59,391 nucleotides of DNA, taken from NCBI GenBank assembly GCA_964489425.1, contig CAZAYP010000031.1, positions 1 to 59,391 of the forward strand, in the 5' to 3' direction. Positions 16,259 through 25,182 of this stretch are shown piece after piece; the first letter of the stretch is position 1, and each line of letters opens with the position of its first letter. This stretch comes from CAZAYP01 sp964489425 [NCBI: uncultured Verrucomicrobiota bacterium] (GTDB taxonomy: Bacteria; Verrucomicrobiota; Kiritimatiellia; RZYC01). Made by a program: the position numbers and the translations under genes. The notes under the pieces are model-generated. The model saw nothing but the letters and a program-made list of their open reading frames with translations, was not told where the DNA came from and made no database searches.

Positions 16259-17587
16259 ATGACATACCAAGGCAAGTCACGCGCGCAAACCGGCGGGCGC
16301 ATCTGGCACCCGTACACGCGTTTTTCGGCCATTCCCCAGGCCGGACTGCCGGAAATGATCAGGGGCGCGGGTATTTATCTATTTGATCACGAGGGCCGGC
16401 GGTTTGTGGATGCCATCGCGTCGTGGTGGGCCTGCAGCCTGGGCCACGGGCACCCGCGCCTGCTGGCGGCATTGACCGCCCAAGCCGGCCATCTGCAACA
16501 TAGTATTCTGGGAAACCTGTCCCACCCGGCTGCCGGCGCCTTGGCCGCGGCCCTGGCGGCGCTCATGCCCACGCCGGACCGCCATGTGATGTTTGCCAGC
16601 GACGGCGCCTGCGCCGTGGAAGCTGCGCTGAAAATCAGCCTGCAATACTGGCACAATACCGGCCGGCCGGAACGGCAACGCCTGGCCTGCCTGCAAGGCG
16701 GTTATCACGGCGACACCCTGGGCACGGTGGCCGTGGGGTTCCAGCCCGGGTTCCATGCGCCTTTTGCGCCGATGCTTGCGCCGGCCCTGGCCCTGCCAGT
16801 GCCGCATTCCATGGCCGACGAAGCCCGCTGCCGCGCGGCAGCCCGCGCCCTCGTGGCGCAGGAAAAAGACACCCTGGCCGCCCTCATCGTCGAGCCCTTA
16901 TGCCAGGGCGCGGCCGGGATGCGGATGTACTCGGCAGACTACTTGCGTTTTTTGGCCGACCTGTGCGCGGAATGTGGAATCCTGCTGATGGTCGACGAAA
17001 TTGCCATGGGGTTTGGCCGGACTGGGTCCATGTTCGCTTTCGAGCAAGCAGGCATTGATCCGGACGTGGTCTGCGTGGGCAAGGCCCTTTCCGGCGGATA
17101 CCTGCCCATCAGCGCCGCGATCGTTAAAGATCACATCTACGCGACCTTTTCCGACCTCCCCGTGGACCACACCTTCTACCACGGCCACACCTTTGCCGGA
17201 AACCCCCTGGCCACCGCCGTGGCCTTGGAAGCGCTGCGGATTTACCGGGAAGACGGGTTCCTTGAACGGGTGCGGGCGCGGGCCGCTGAACTGGAGACGG
17301 CCCTGCGGCCGCTGGCGCTGGCGCCCGGGGTGGCCGAGGTGCGCTGCCTGGGGCTGATTGGCGCGGTGGAGTTCGCGGGCGATGCCGGCGCGGATCGGGC
17401 GCGCGCGGCCAGGCAATCGCTTTATGCCCAGGGGATCCTTGTGCGCCCGCTGGGGCCGGTGCTGTACCTGTTGCCGCCGTTGGTCATAACGGCGGAAGAG
17501 TTGGCCAGCCTGACCCGCGCGTTTTGTGCGGCCGTCACGGCGGCAGGATACCCAGCCCAAGCCAGCCGCCCGTCGCGCAGAAATTAA
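16259..17587 (+). CDS. bioA: Adenosylmethionine-8-amino-7-oxononanoate aminotransferase
   Basis: A 442-residue PLP enzyme of biotin synthesis that converts KAPA to DAPA with SAM as amino donor. Starting at the ATG at 16259, the sequence shows RIWHPYTRF near residues 15-23 and AIASWWACSLGHGHPRL, features that set BioA apart from other class III aminotransferases. It also has GGYHGDTLGT, MVDEIAMGFGRTG and the PLP lysine at Lys275 in VCVGKALSGGYLP (Lys274 in E. coli). The in-frame ATG at 16232 lacks support. No other bio gene is nearby. Confidence 0.92.
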   Translation: MTYQGKSRAQTGGRIWHPYTRFSAIPQAGLPEMIRGAGIYLFDHEGRRFVDAIASWWACSLGHGHPRLLAALTAQAGHLQHSILGNLSHPAAGALAAALAALMPTPDRHVMFASDGACAVEAALKISLQYWHNTGRPERQRLACLQGGYHGDTLGTVAVGFQPGFHAPFAPMLAPALALPVPHSMADEARCRAAARALVAQEKDTLAALIVEPLCQGAAGMRMYSADYLRFLADLCAECGILLMVDEIAMGFGRTGSMFAFEQAGIDPDVVCVGKALSGGYLPISAAIVKDHIYATFSDLPVDHTFYHGHTFAGNPLATAVALEALRIYREDGFLERVRARAAELETALRPLALAPGVAEVRCLGLIGAVEFAGDAGADRARAARQSLYAQGILVRPLGPVLYLLPPLVITAEELASLTRAFCAAVTAAGYPAQASRPSRRN

Positions 17588-17657
17588 GCGTTTGACGGCC
17601 CACCCAACGCCCGATAGCCTTGAGGGGCAACCATGAATTATCAACCGGAGACTGATC

Positions 17658-19706
17658 ATGCCTACTTCGTTGCCTGAATATGTGGACGGCTGGCCCAACC
17701 TGTGCGGGTCGGAACCGGATGTGGCCGCGGCCGACGCGACCAACGGGCCCTACTACCTTCCGGAAAGCGGGATCGACTTCGGACAAATCCGCGCCGCGAG
17801 CACGATCGCGCTGCACATGCAGCAGCCGCTTATCCCCGCCGGCGGGCCGGACATCCATACCGCGGACCTCATCAGCAACCTCCAGTACATGCGCGACAAC
17901 CAGCACATTGGCGACAACCACAACGCGCCGGTGTTCGAGTGGTGCTACAAGCGCGTGGCCGAATTCATCCCGCAGCTCATGAACGAGGGCAAGAACCCGC
18001 GCGTGATGCTGGACTACTCGGGCTGCCTGCTGCACGGGCTGCGCAAGATGGGCAGCGACGTGGTCGACCGCCTCAAAACCATCACCTGCGATCCGCGCTA
18101 CCGGCGCGCCGTGGAGTGGCTGGGCTGCACCTGGAGCCACGCGGTGGCCCCGTCCACGCCGGTGCAAGACTACCGCCGTCACGTCCAGGCGTGGCGCCAC
18201 CATTTTGCCGCCATGTTCGGGCTGGACGCCCTGGCGCGCGTGCGCGGGTTCTCGCCCGCGGAAATGGCCCTGCCCAACCACCCGGACGTGGCCTACGAGT
18301 TCGTGAAAACCCTCAAGGACAGCGGCTACCTCTGGGTCATGGTCCAGGAACACACGGTGGAACAGCCGGACACCGGCCGCGGCCCGGAGAAAAAACACCT
18401 GCCCCACCGGTTGGTGGCACGCAACTCCGCCGGCCAGGAAGTCAGCATCATCGCCATCATCAAGACCCAGGGCAGCGACACCAAGCTGGTGGCCCAGATG
18501 CAGCCGTACTACGAGGCGCGCGGGCTGGACCGCTGGGAGCTCGCCGGCCGGCAGGTCCCGCCACTGGTGACGCAGATCGGCGACGGTGAAAACGGCGGCG
18601 TGATGATGAACGAGTTCCCGGGCAAGTACCTGGAGTCCATCCGCGAGAGTTCGGGCGGGCCCACGCCGGTCGTCAACGTGACCGAGTATCTGGAATACCT
18701 GTTCTCCTGCGGCATCCGGGAGCGGGACCTCCCGACGCTCCAGCCGATCCATCAGAAACGGATCTGGGAACGCTTGCAATCCGGCGGCGGGCCGGACCAA
18801 CTCCAGACGGTGATCGAGGCGCTCCGGAAAGAGGATCACCGGTTCAACATGGAAGGCGGCAGCTGGACCAACAATATTTCATGGGTGCGCGGGTACGAGA
18901 ACGTGCTGGGCCCGATGGACCAGGTGAGCGCGCTGTTTGCCCAGCGGGCCGGCCGGGGCGGCATCAACACCGCCGACTCGCGCTACCGCCACGCGCTGTT
19001 CCTGCTGCTGGTTTCCCAGACCAGCTGCTTCCGCTACTGGGGCCAGGGCGTCTGGACCGACTACGCGCGCGAAATCTGCCGCCGGGCCACGGTGGCCCTG
19101 GAACGCGATTTCCCGGCCGCCAACGGCACGGCGACCGCCGCCAGCGCGCCCGCCCCGGCCAAGGCCAAGGTGCCGACGCCGCCCGCCACGCCGCCGCCAC
19201 CCGCGGTGACGTTCAAAGGCACGGCCATCCAACTGGAGGGCCGGCTGCCGGCCGTGGGCACCGCGGCGCCCACGTTCTGCCTGGCCGGCCAGGACCTGGG
19301 GCGGATCACGGACCGTGAGCTGCGCGGGCAGCGCGTAGTGCTGAACATCTTCCCCAGCATCGACACCCCGGTGTGCGCGGCCTCGGTGCGGCGCTTCAAC
19401 CAGGAAGCGGCCAAGCTCAACAACACCACGGTGCTGTGCATATCGGCGGATTTGCCGTTTGCCCAGGCGCGCTTCTGCGGCGCCGAGGGGCTCAAGAACG
19501 TCAAGGTGGCCTCGGTATTCCGGGCGCCGGAATTCGGTCGCTACTACGGCGTGCTGATTGCCGACGGCCCGCTCAGCGGGCTGCTGGCGCGCGCGGTCAT
19601 CATCCTTGATCCGCAAGGCGTGGTGCGCTACACGCAACTCGTGCCGGAAATTGCCAAGGAGCCGGATTATGCCGCCGCCTTGGCCGCCCTGGCGGCCATG
19701 GGCTGA
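17658..19706 (+). CDS. GH57-like domain fused to thiol peroxidase (Tpx)
   Basis: A 682-residue protein with two unrelated domains. Residues 1 to about 480 match a conserved uncharacterised GH57-like family: IALHMQQPLIPAGG, DNQHIGDNHNAPVFEW, ALPNHPDVAYEFVKTLKDSGY and the ENGGVMMNEFP motif near residue 315. A linker rich in Ala and Pro spans about 485-514. Residues 515-682 are a complete Tpx (about 168 residues, the whole length of E. coli Tpx), with peroxidatic Cys573 in NIFPSIDTPVCAAS and resolving Cys607 in ARFCGAEG, 34 residues apart as in E. coli. GGAG precedes the ATG by 8 bases. It has no signal peptide, so it acts in the cytoplasm. Whether the GH57 part is a glycosidase, transglycosidase or regulator is unknown. 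truA overlaps its stop codon. Confidence 0.9.
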   Translation: MPTSLPEYVDGWPNLCGSEPDVAAADATNGPYYLPESGIDFGQIRAASTIALHMQQPLIPAGGPDIHTADLISNLQYMRDNQHIGDNHNAPVFEWCYKRVAEFIPQLMNEGKNPRVMLDYSGCLLHGLRKMGSDVVDRLKTITCDPRYRRAVEWLGCTWSHAVAPSTPVQDYRRHVQAWRHHFAAMFGLDALARVRGFSPAEMALPNHPDVAYEFVKTLKDSGYLWVMVQEHTVEQPDTGRGPEKKHLPHRLVARNSAGQEVSIIAIIKTQGSDTKLVAQMQPYYEARGLDRWELAGRQVPPLVTQIGDGENGGVMMNEFPGKYLESIRESSGGPTPVVNVTEYLEYLFSCGIRERDLPTLQPIHQKRIWERLQSGGGPDQLQTVIEALRKEDHRFNMEGGSWTNNISWVRGYENVLGPMDQVSALFAQRAGRGGINTADSRYRHALFLLLVSQTSCFRYWGQGVWTDYAREICRRATVALERDFPAANGTATAASAPAPAKAKVPTPPATPPPPAVTFKGTAIQLEGRLPAVGTAAPTFCLAGQDLGRITDRELRGQRVVLNIFPSIDTPVCAASVRRFNQEAAKLNNTTVLCISADLPFAQARFCGAEGLKNVKVASVFRAPEFGRYYGVLIADGPLSGLLARAVIILDPQGVVRYTQLVPEIAKEPDYAAALAALAAMG

Positions 19707-20446
19707 TGGGCCGGCGGTACAAGGCGGTAGTCGCCTACGACGGCACGGCGTATGCCGGCTGGCAGGTCCAGCCGGACCAGCCCACGGTCCAGGGACACGT
19801 TGAGCAGGTGCTGCACAAGCTGACCGGCGAGTCGCCGCGCGTCGAGTGCAGCGGCCGCACGGACAGCGGTGTACACGCGCGGGGACAGGTCGCGCATTTT
19901 GATCTCGCGGCCGCCCCCCCGGCCGCGCGGCTCAAGCGCGGCATGAACGCCCTGCTGGCGGAAGACATCCGCATCATGGCCCTTCGGCCGGCGGCCGCGG
20001 ATTTCCATGCCCGGTTCAGCGCCGCGGGCAAGGAATACCGTTATTTCATCTGGAACGGGCCGGACACCCCGCCCTGGTTGCGCCTGTACCGCGCGCCGGT
20101 GTATTCCAAGCTCGAGGTCGCGGCCATGCGCACCGCCGCAGCGGCGCTGATCGGCGAGCACGACTTCGCGGCCTTTTCCGCCAACCCCAACCGCGAGATC
20201 GACGGCACCGTGCGCGAGCTGCGCAAGCTGCAGGTGCTGGCGCGGGGTCCGGAAATCACGATCGTGGCGCAAGGCAACGGGTTCCTGTACCGCATGGTGC
20301 GCAGCCTGGCGGGATTTCTGATCCGCGTGGGCCGCGGCGAACTGCCGCCGGACGCGGCGGCCGCGATCCTGGCATCCAAAACCCGTACCGCCCGCGTACC
20401 CACGGCGCCGGCGCAGGGCCTGTTCCTCTGGCGCGTGTTTTATTGA
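19706..20446 (+). CDS. truA: tRNA pseudouridine synthase A
   Basis: A 246-residue enzyme that makes pseudouridine at positions 38-40 of tRNAs. The catalytic aspartate is in the motif CSGRTDSGVHARGQ near residue 53, and YDGTAYAGWQVQPDQPTVQG is the usual N-terminal motif. The start codon overlaps the stop of the GH57-Tpx gene (TGATG), so it is translationally coupled with it. Length is normal for the family. Confidence 0.96.
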   Translation: MGRRYKAVVAYDGTAYAGWQVQPDQPTVQGHVEQVLHKLTGESPRVECSGRTDSGVHARGQVAHFDLAAAPPAARLKRGMNALLAEDIRIMALRPAAADFHARFSAAGKEYRYFIWNGPDTPPWLRLYRAPVYSKLEVAAMRTAAAALIGEHDFAAFSANPNREIDGTVRELRKLQVLARGPEITIVAQGNGFLYRMVRSLAGFLIRVGRGELPPDAAAAILASKTRTARVPTAPAQGLFLWRVFY

Positions 20447-20477
20447 TGTAAATCCAGGGAGCGCAGCGGATCCAGAA

Positions 20478-20495
20478 GCAGGCGGGAACGCCTGC
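20478..20495. terminator. Hairpin between convergent truA and oxidase genes
   Basis: A 7-bp perfect stem (GCAGGCG / CGCCTGC) with a GGAA loop lies between two converging genes. It has no U-tract, so it may be a bidirectional terminator of weak type or a REP-like unit; an alternative pairing AGCGCAG / CTGCGCT overlaps it. Confidence 0.4.
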
Positions 20496-20496
20496 G

Positions 20497-21903
20497 CTAC
20501 GCCGGGGCAAACAGCCGGCGGTACATGTCCGAACAAAACAGGCCCTGGGGATCGACCTTGGCTTTGACCGCCTGGAACTCGGCGTGGCGCGGGTACATGC
20601 GGCGGAACAGGTCCGGCATCAGCATTTCGTCCTTGGAAAGAAACACCCGCCCGCCGCAGTCCGCGGTGTACGCGAACACCGCGCGCGCGAAGTCGCGGAT
20701 CGCCTCGGGCCGGCGGCTGCGCACCTGGATGTCGATCCCCACGCTGTAGCCCTGGCCGGCGTACGAGATCATGAACTCGTCTTCCCGGTGCGTCTTGACG
20801 CCGCACAGGAGCGACTCGCAGCCGTGTTTCTGGCACAACCGCAGAAGTTCCGCCACGGGCTCCGGCCCGTTGGCGCTGGGGATCAGCGGCTGGAACTCAA
20901 GGAACCCGGCCGGGCGGTACACGTGTTTCAGGTCCGGAATCTTGTTGTGCATGAAGTTGTAGTCCGTGAACAGCAGGCGGCCGGCGCCGCGGCCGGGCAG
21001 GCGCGTCCGGAGCGCGTTAAGCGCGTGGATGCCGTGGTTGGTCATCATGATGCCGAACGGCTGGAACAGCGGGCGCGCGAGAAACCAGGTGGGCCGCGCC
21101 GGCAAGATGTTGAAAATGCGGGTGGGCATGTGCAGCGAGCGGGCCAACCGCGCGGGCGTGGCCGGCGGCGCCTCCGCCACCCAGCGGGCGCGGGTGACGA
21201 ACCCGCGGCCCAGCCGGCGGCCGGTGGCGAAGGCGTCCACCCAGGCCACGGCAAAATCCGTCCCGACCTTGGCTTGCTCGAGCATGTCCAGGAGTTCGCG
21301 GTAGTCGCGGGCCATGTACGTCTCCGTGGCCACGTAAGCCGAGGGCACTTTCTTCAGCTGGAGCGTAACCTCGGTGATCAGCCCCAGCACGCCCATGCCG
21401 CCGATCACCGCCTGGAACAGGTCCGGCTGCGTGTCCCGGCGCACCCGGCGCTCGGTGCCGTCGGCCACCAGCAGCTTGAACTCCTCGACCTGGCGGCCAA
21501 AGTTCCCGTTCTGCCAGGAATCTTTGCCGTGGACGTTGTTCGAGAGCGCCCCGCCCAGCGTCACCAGCATGCCGCCCGGGCAGGAGGCCAGGGTCCAGTT
21601 GTCCGGCAGCACGGTTTGGAATATTTGAGCGAAGGTCACGCCCGGATCCGCGACCAGCCGGCCGGCGGCGGGATCCCACGACCGGATCCGGTTGAGCGCG
21701 CTCATGTCCAGGATGAGCTGATCGTGGTTGGTGATCTCGTCGGCATAGCTGTAGCCCATGCCGCGCGGGCAGAGGGTCGCGCCTTCGCGGCGGGCAAACG
21801 TGAGCGCCTCCTGGCACGCGGCCACCGAGGCCGGGCGCGCAACCCGGGCGCGGGTGCGCCGCGTTTCGGCATAGCCCATGACGTCTTGGGATTCCCAGTT
21901 CAT
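20497..21903 (-). CDS. FAD-linked oxidase (VAO/PCMH family, DprE1/L-gulonolactone-oxidase-like)
   Basis: A 468-residue flavoenzyme. The start ATG at 21903 has AAGGAG 8 bases before it; the longer open frame upstream is in another gene. FAD-binding features include RPASVAACQEALTFARREG, GMGYSYADE, NVHGKDSWQNGNFGRQVEEFKLL and VIGGMGVLGLITEVTLQL. The C-terminal half contains KTHREDEFMISYAGQGYSVGIDI and DEMLMPDLFRRMYPRH, as in DprE1 and sugar-lactone or alditol oxidases. The substrate is unknown. It follows an SGNH protein gene by 23 bases, suggesting a joint role in cell-envelope or exopolysaccharide sugar chemistry. Confidence 0.85.
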   Translation of the reverse strand: MNWESQDVMGYAETRRTRARVARPASVAACQEALTFARREGATLCPRGMGYSYADEITNHDQLILDMSALNRIRSWDPAAGRLVADPGVTFAQIFQTVLPDNWTLASCPGGMLVTLGGALSNNVHGKDSWQNGNFGRQVEEFKLLVADGTERRVRRDTQPDLFQAVIGGMGVLGLITEVTLQLKKVPSAYVATETYMARDYRELLDMLEQAKVGTDFAVAWVDAFATGRRLGRGFVTRARWVAEAPPATPARLARSLHMPTRIFNILPARPTWFLARPLFQPFGIMMTNHGIHALNALRTRLPGRGAGRLLFTDYNFMHNKIPDLKHVYRPAGFLEFQPLIPSANGPEPVAELLRLCQKHGCESLLCGVKTHREDEFMISYAGQGYSVGIDIQVRSRRPEAIRDFARAVFAYTADCGGRVFLSKDEMLMPDLFRRMYPRHAEFQAVKAKVDPQGLFCSDMYRRLFAPA

Positions 21904-21926
21904 CGCATGACTCCTTGCTTGGACGC

Positions 21927-23618
21927 TCAGCCGCCCGCCGCTCCGGCCTGCTGCAGGAAGGCGCGGGCATCGCCGTCGTTGGGGTTCATCTGCAGGCACA
22001 GGCGCGCGTACTGGACGGCCTGGGACCAGCGCTGGGCCTGGATGTGCGACATGAAGGTGTAGCGGTACCAGCCATACTGGTCGGACGGGGTGGCGGGCTT
22101 GAACCCGGCCATGGCGCCGGCCGCATCGCCGGCGTGGTCAGTGTAGATGCACACGCGGAAAATCTGCGTCAGCACACCAAAATCGCCGGGGCGCAGGCTC
22201 AGGCATTTCATCAGCTTGGCGAGCTTGGACTCGTACACCTCGTCCAGCCCGCCCCAGCACCCCTGCCAGAACAGGTCGGCAAACTCGATTTCCGATTCCG
22301 CCTTGGCCAACAAGGCCTTGGCCTCGGCGTTGTCCGGGTCGCGCGCGAGCACCTTGTTGATGTAATAGGTCGATTCCCGCGGCATCAGTTCGTCCATTAG
22401 TTCGCGCGCCGCGGCCAGTTGGTAGCCCGGGCTTTCAAGGTACAGCCGGATCTGGTCGGCGTGCGCCGGGGCCAGGGCGGGAGCCAGCTCCTCTGCCAGC
22501 TGCTGTTCGCCCAAGGGGCGCAGGTGGCAGGCGTCCGGCTGGAACACCTGGGCATTGGGCCCGAACTCGCCGGCCTTGATGCGCTCCTGCAACCTGGCCA
22601 CCACGGCCGAGGCGTCAAACATCCGGGTGTTGGGCTCCGACTCCGCCACCTTGCGCTGCAGGCCCGCGCAGATCTCGTGCGACTTGTTCTGCGCCACGTT
22701 GTGGTTCGTCGTGCCATACATTTTCAGCATCTTGAGGTACAGGCCAGTGAGGCGCGGGATGTCGTCCTGGTTGAGCGGTGGCCGGGTAAAAACGACCAGC
22801 TCCTTGTTGTTCTTGGCGCACAGGCGGGCCATGCTGCGCATGTTGTTCTCGAATTGTTCCAAGGGCACGCGCGGCCGCGGCCAGGACACGTCGAGCGCGT
22901 CGATGAGGCGCGCCAGCAACTGCACCAATCGCAACCGGGCGCCAAGCTCCTGTTTCCAGCCGCCGATTTTCTGCTGAGCGCTGAACATGGGGTCTTTTTC
23001 GGCGTCGGTGTAGCCGTCGTCATGGAATGCCATGTCGTTCCAGCCGTGGTAGAGGCAGACCAAGTCCGGATCGCGATCAAACACCCAGCGTTGCAACGCC
23101 ATGAGGCTCTGGTGGGTGCAGTACGACGCGCACCCCACGTTGAGCGCCTCGTACCGGTTGGTGCCCAACGCGCCGTTGATGATGCGCACCGCCCGCTCGG
23201 GGTAGGCATGCCGCTGGCCCTGGGTGGTGGAGCCGCCGAGGAACGCGATGCGCACCTTGCCGGGCTCTTTCTTGAACGGGATGGGCGGGTTGCGGAACCC
23301 GTACGAATCCGTATACGTGGAATTGGGCTCGGCGCGCCACATGTAGCCCGGGGGATCAAAGTAGGTTTGCACGTAATACTCGAACGTGCCGTCAAAGCCC
23401 GCGACCGTAGGCTTCCACATGATCTTTTCCCGCGGCTTGTACTGAAACCCCGTGACCCGCAAGACGCCTTCCACCAGGCCGAAGAACGCCAGGGTGACCA
23501 CCAGGGCCAGGGCCAGCTTCTTCAGCGGGCCCGCGGCCCGCCGTGGCGCTGGCGCAGGTGGCGGTGCCGCCTTGTCCTGCCGGGTTTCCGCCTTGCCGCC
23601 GCTTTTTTTCTTTTTCAT
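21927..23618 (-). CDS. SGNH/GDSL-type hydrolase with membrane anchor and C-terminal TPR-like region
   Basis: A 563-residue protein. A basic, Ala/Pro-rich N-terminus (30 residues) leads into a single transmembrane segment (about residues 33-53), so the remainder faces the periplasm. The SGNH block I is FLGGSTTQG with Ser130; further conserved elements are LYHGWNDMAF and DACHLRPLG (the DxxH block). The C-terminal 150 residues contain helical repeats such as YYINKVLARDPDNAEAKALL, resembling TPR. It may be an acyl-group esterase or transferase acting on an extracellular polymer. The ATG at 23618 is chosen because the upstream frame is non-coding. It forms an operon with the FAD oxidase. Confidence 0.75.
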   Translation of the reverse strand: MKKKKSGGKAETRQDKAAPPPAPAPRRAAGPLKKLALALVVTLAFFGLVEGVLRVTGFQYKPREKIMWKPTVAGFDGTFEYYVQTYFDPPGYMWRAEPNSTYTDSYGFRNPPIPFKKEPGKVRIAFLGGSTTQGQRHAYPERAVRIINGALGTNRYEALNVGCASYCTHQSLMALQRWVFDRDPDLVCLYHGWNDMAFHDDGYTDAEKDPMFSAQQKIGGWKQELGARLRLVQLLARLIDALDVSWPRPRVPLEQFENNMRSMARLCAKNNKELVVFTRPPLNQDDIPRLTGLYLKMLKMYGTTNHNVAQNKSHEICAGLQRKVAESEPNTRMFDASAVVARLQERIKAGEFGPNAQVFQPDACHLRPLGEQQLAEELAPALAPAHADQIRLYLESPGYQLAAARELMDELMPRESTYYINKVLARDPDNAEAKALLAKAESEIEFADLFWQGCWGGLDEVYESKLAKLMKCLSLRPGDFGVLTQIFRVCIYTDHAGDAAGAMAGFKPATPSDQYGWYRYTFMSHIQAQRWSQAVQYARLCLQMNPNDGDARAFLQQAGAAGG

Positions 23619-23877
23619 GCCGCTTCCGCCTGGTGTGGGTTCCGGGTAACCTGCGCATCGCCCGACGCGCGGTTGATGCGCGAAATTCGGGAAAAAACAG
23701 GATGGCGTCAAGATCAAAGCGCGGCCCGGCGGCCCGGCGCGGCACTTTCAGCCGGCCGTGCGCATGCCGCAACGCCACGGCCCGGGAGGGCCGTGCCACG
23801 TGCCGCCCCTTGCAAGACATCCAGGGCCTTCGGACCACGAAGCATGATATGTTTTTCTTCTACCGAGCACGATCATG
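23619..23877. other. Intergenic region with repeat hairpin
   Basis: About 260 bases between the propeller gene and the SGNH gene, both on the minus strand. A perfect 8-bp stem with a four-base loop (CACGGCCC / GGGCCGTG, 23776-23795) stands inside a GC-rich region of repeated ACGGCC and GTGCC elements, probably a REP-type repeat. The part near 23700 contains TTGACG as a possible -35 for the SGNH gene but its -10 is poor. Confidence 0.4.
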
Positions 23878-25158
23878 CTATTGCTGGCCTTCCAGCAACA
23901 GCAGGCTCCAGGGAGCCACCACCGCCGAAGGTGTGCCCCAGAACCGGCCATAGAGAGTATAGCTGCCCAGCAGGTTGCGCGTAGCGCTGATGACCAGAAA
24001 CTGGTCGCCCCAGCCGCCGGCAGCTGCGGAATGGGCATAATTGGCGGTCTGGACGGTGTTGGTGCCGCCCCATGCGTCATGCTGCGGCGGCGAGGCGCGC
24101 CCCAGGACGCTGGCCGCGGAAACCAGCCCGGTCGTGCTGGAGGTCCATGTGACCAGGAACTCCTGTTTCTGTTGATTGGCGGCCACGGCCGGACTGTAAT
24201 TCTCAGTTTGGCTGTCGTCGCACAGGTCGGTGCCCGAATAGGGCCAGCTCCCGTTACCCGTCATCATGGTACCGCGGGGATGCCGCAAGTCGGTGCCGTA
24301 CCAGAAATCCCAAGCGATAAAAAACACCCCATTGGAACCGGCATTGGGCAGGGCGGTTACCCGGGGTCCCTGCACATGCCAGCTCTCGGTTCCCGCGTCT
24401 TCCAGGTCAACGAGTTTCTCCTGGCCGCCGCCACTGTTCAACAAGGCGCCGTTAATGGCGTCACTGTGCCCGATCGGATTTTTCTCGTACCACACCACCA
24501 GGAAGCTTTCGCTGCCGGCATTGTACGCCACGTCGGGGTTGGCCGCGTTGGTCCGCACCATGAAATTGGGGCCCATCAGGCCACCGTAACGCGACAGCAC
24601 CTGGCCGACCACGTTGCTGTGCCCGGTGGCCGCCACGTTCTGCCAGACGACCAGGTAGGTATTGGACGCCGAGCAAAAAGCAATGGCCGGCCGGCGCGCA
24701 GCGCCGGCCATGCCGTTGCCACTGATGGTGAAGGGGGCGCCCGGCGCGCCGGTCGCGAGCACGCGCTGGCCGCGGATCCTGTAGGCCGCATTGCTGTACT
24801 CCTCCCACACCACCATGTATTCGCCGTACCAACCATTAAAGTCGACATCCGGGCGATCGCGGTCCACATGCGCGCTGGACGCAGGATCAAACTCGATGGC
24901 ATTGCCCAGCAACTGGCCGGCGCGGGAGATGAGGCGGCCATGGATCGTGTGGGTCGCGCTCAAGTCCTGGCGCCAAACCACCAGGTATTCAGCGAGCTGG
25001 CGGTTGTAGGCCGCGGCCGGATGCATGGCGTCCATCCCGCTGGTCGCGCTGATGGTGAAGTTGGAACCCAGCGGCTCACCAGCTGCCGCAAAAGCGGCAG
25101 CGGCCAGGCTTAGCAGGCCGCCTGTGGCCAGGCGAACGCAGGACCAAAACAAGGTCAT
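23878..25158 (-). CDS. Secreted protein with seven propeller-like repeats
   Basis: A 426-residue exported protein. A signal peptide (about residues 1-28, ending AAAFAAAG) is followed by seven repeats of about 50 residues, each with a variant of [YF]LVVW, an A/VAYN lead-in and an I.G turn. The cores are EYLVVWRQD, EYMVVWEEY, TYLVVWQNV, SFLVVWYEK, VFFIAWDF, EFLVTWTSS and QFLVISATR. This spacing fits a seven-bladed beta-propeller, though no catalytic residues are visible. AAGGAGG precedes the ATG by 8 bases. It is the last gene of the secreted-protein operon, 24 bases after the beta-helix gene. Function unknown; ligand or surface binding is plausible. Confidence 0.75.
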   Translation of the reverse strand: MTLFWSCVRLATGGLLSLAAAAFAAAGEPLGSNFTISATSGMDAMHPAAAYNRQLAEYLVVWRQDLSATHTIHGRLISRAGQLLGNAIEFDPASSAHVDRDRPDVDFNGWYGEYMVVWEEYSNAAYRIRGQRVLATGAPGAPFTISGNGMAGAARRPAIAFCSASNTYLVVWQNVAATGHSNVVGQVLSRYGGLMGPNFMVRTNAANPDVAYNAGSESFLVVWYEKNPIGHSDAINGALLNSGGGQEKLVDLEDAGTESWHVQGPRVTALPNAGSNGVFFIAWDFWYGTDLRHPRGTMMTGNGSWPYSGTDLCDDSQTENYSPAVAANQQKQEFLVTWTSSTTGLVSAASVLGRASPPQHDAWGGTNTVQTANYAHSAAAGGWGDQFLVISATRNLLGSYTLYGRFWGTPSAVVAPWSLLLLEGQQ

Positions 25159-25182
25159 ATAACATGCCTCCTTGCGCTTATG

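Noticed and set aside
19100-19210. Possible frameshift or misassembly joining the GH57-like and Tpx parts
   Set aside because: The frame is continuous, the linker has a typical Pro/Ala composition, and no stop or start with ribosome site is evident at the join. It should still be confirmed with reads.
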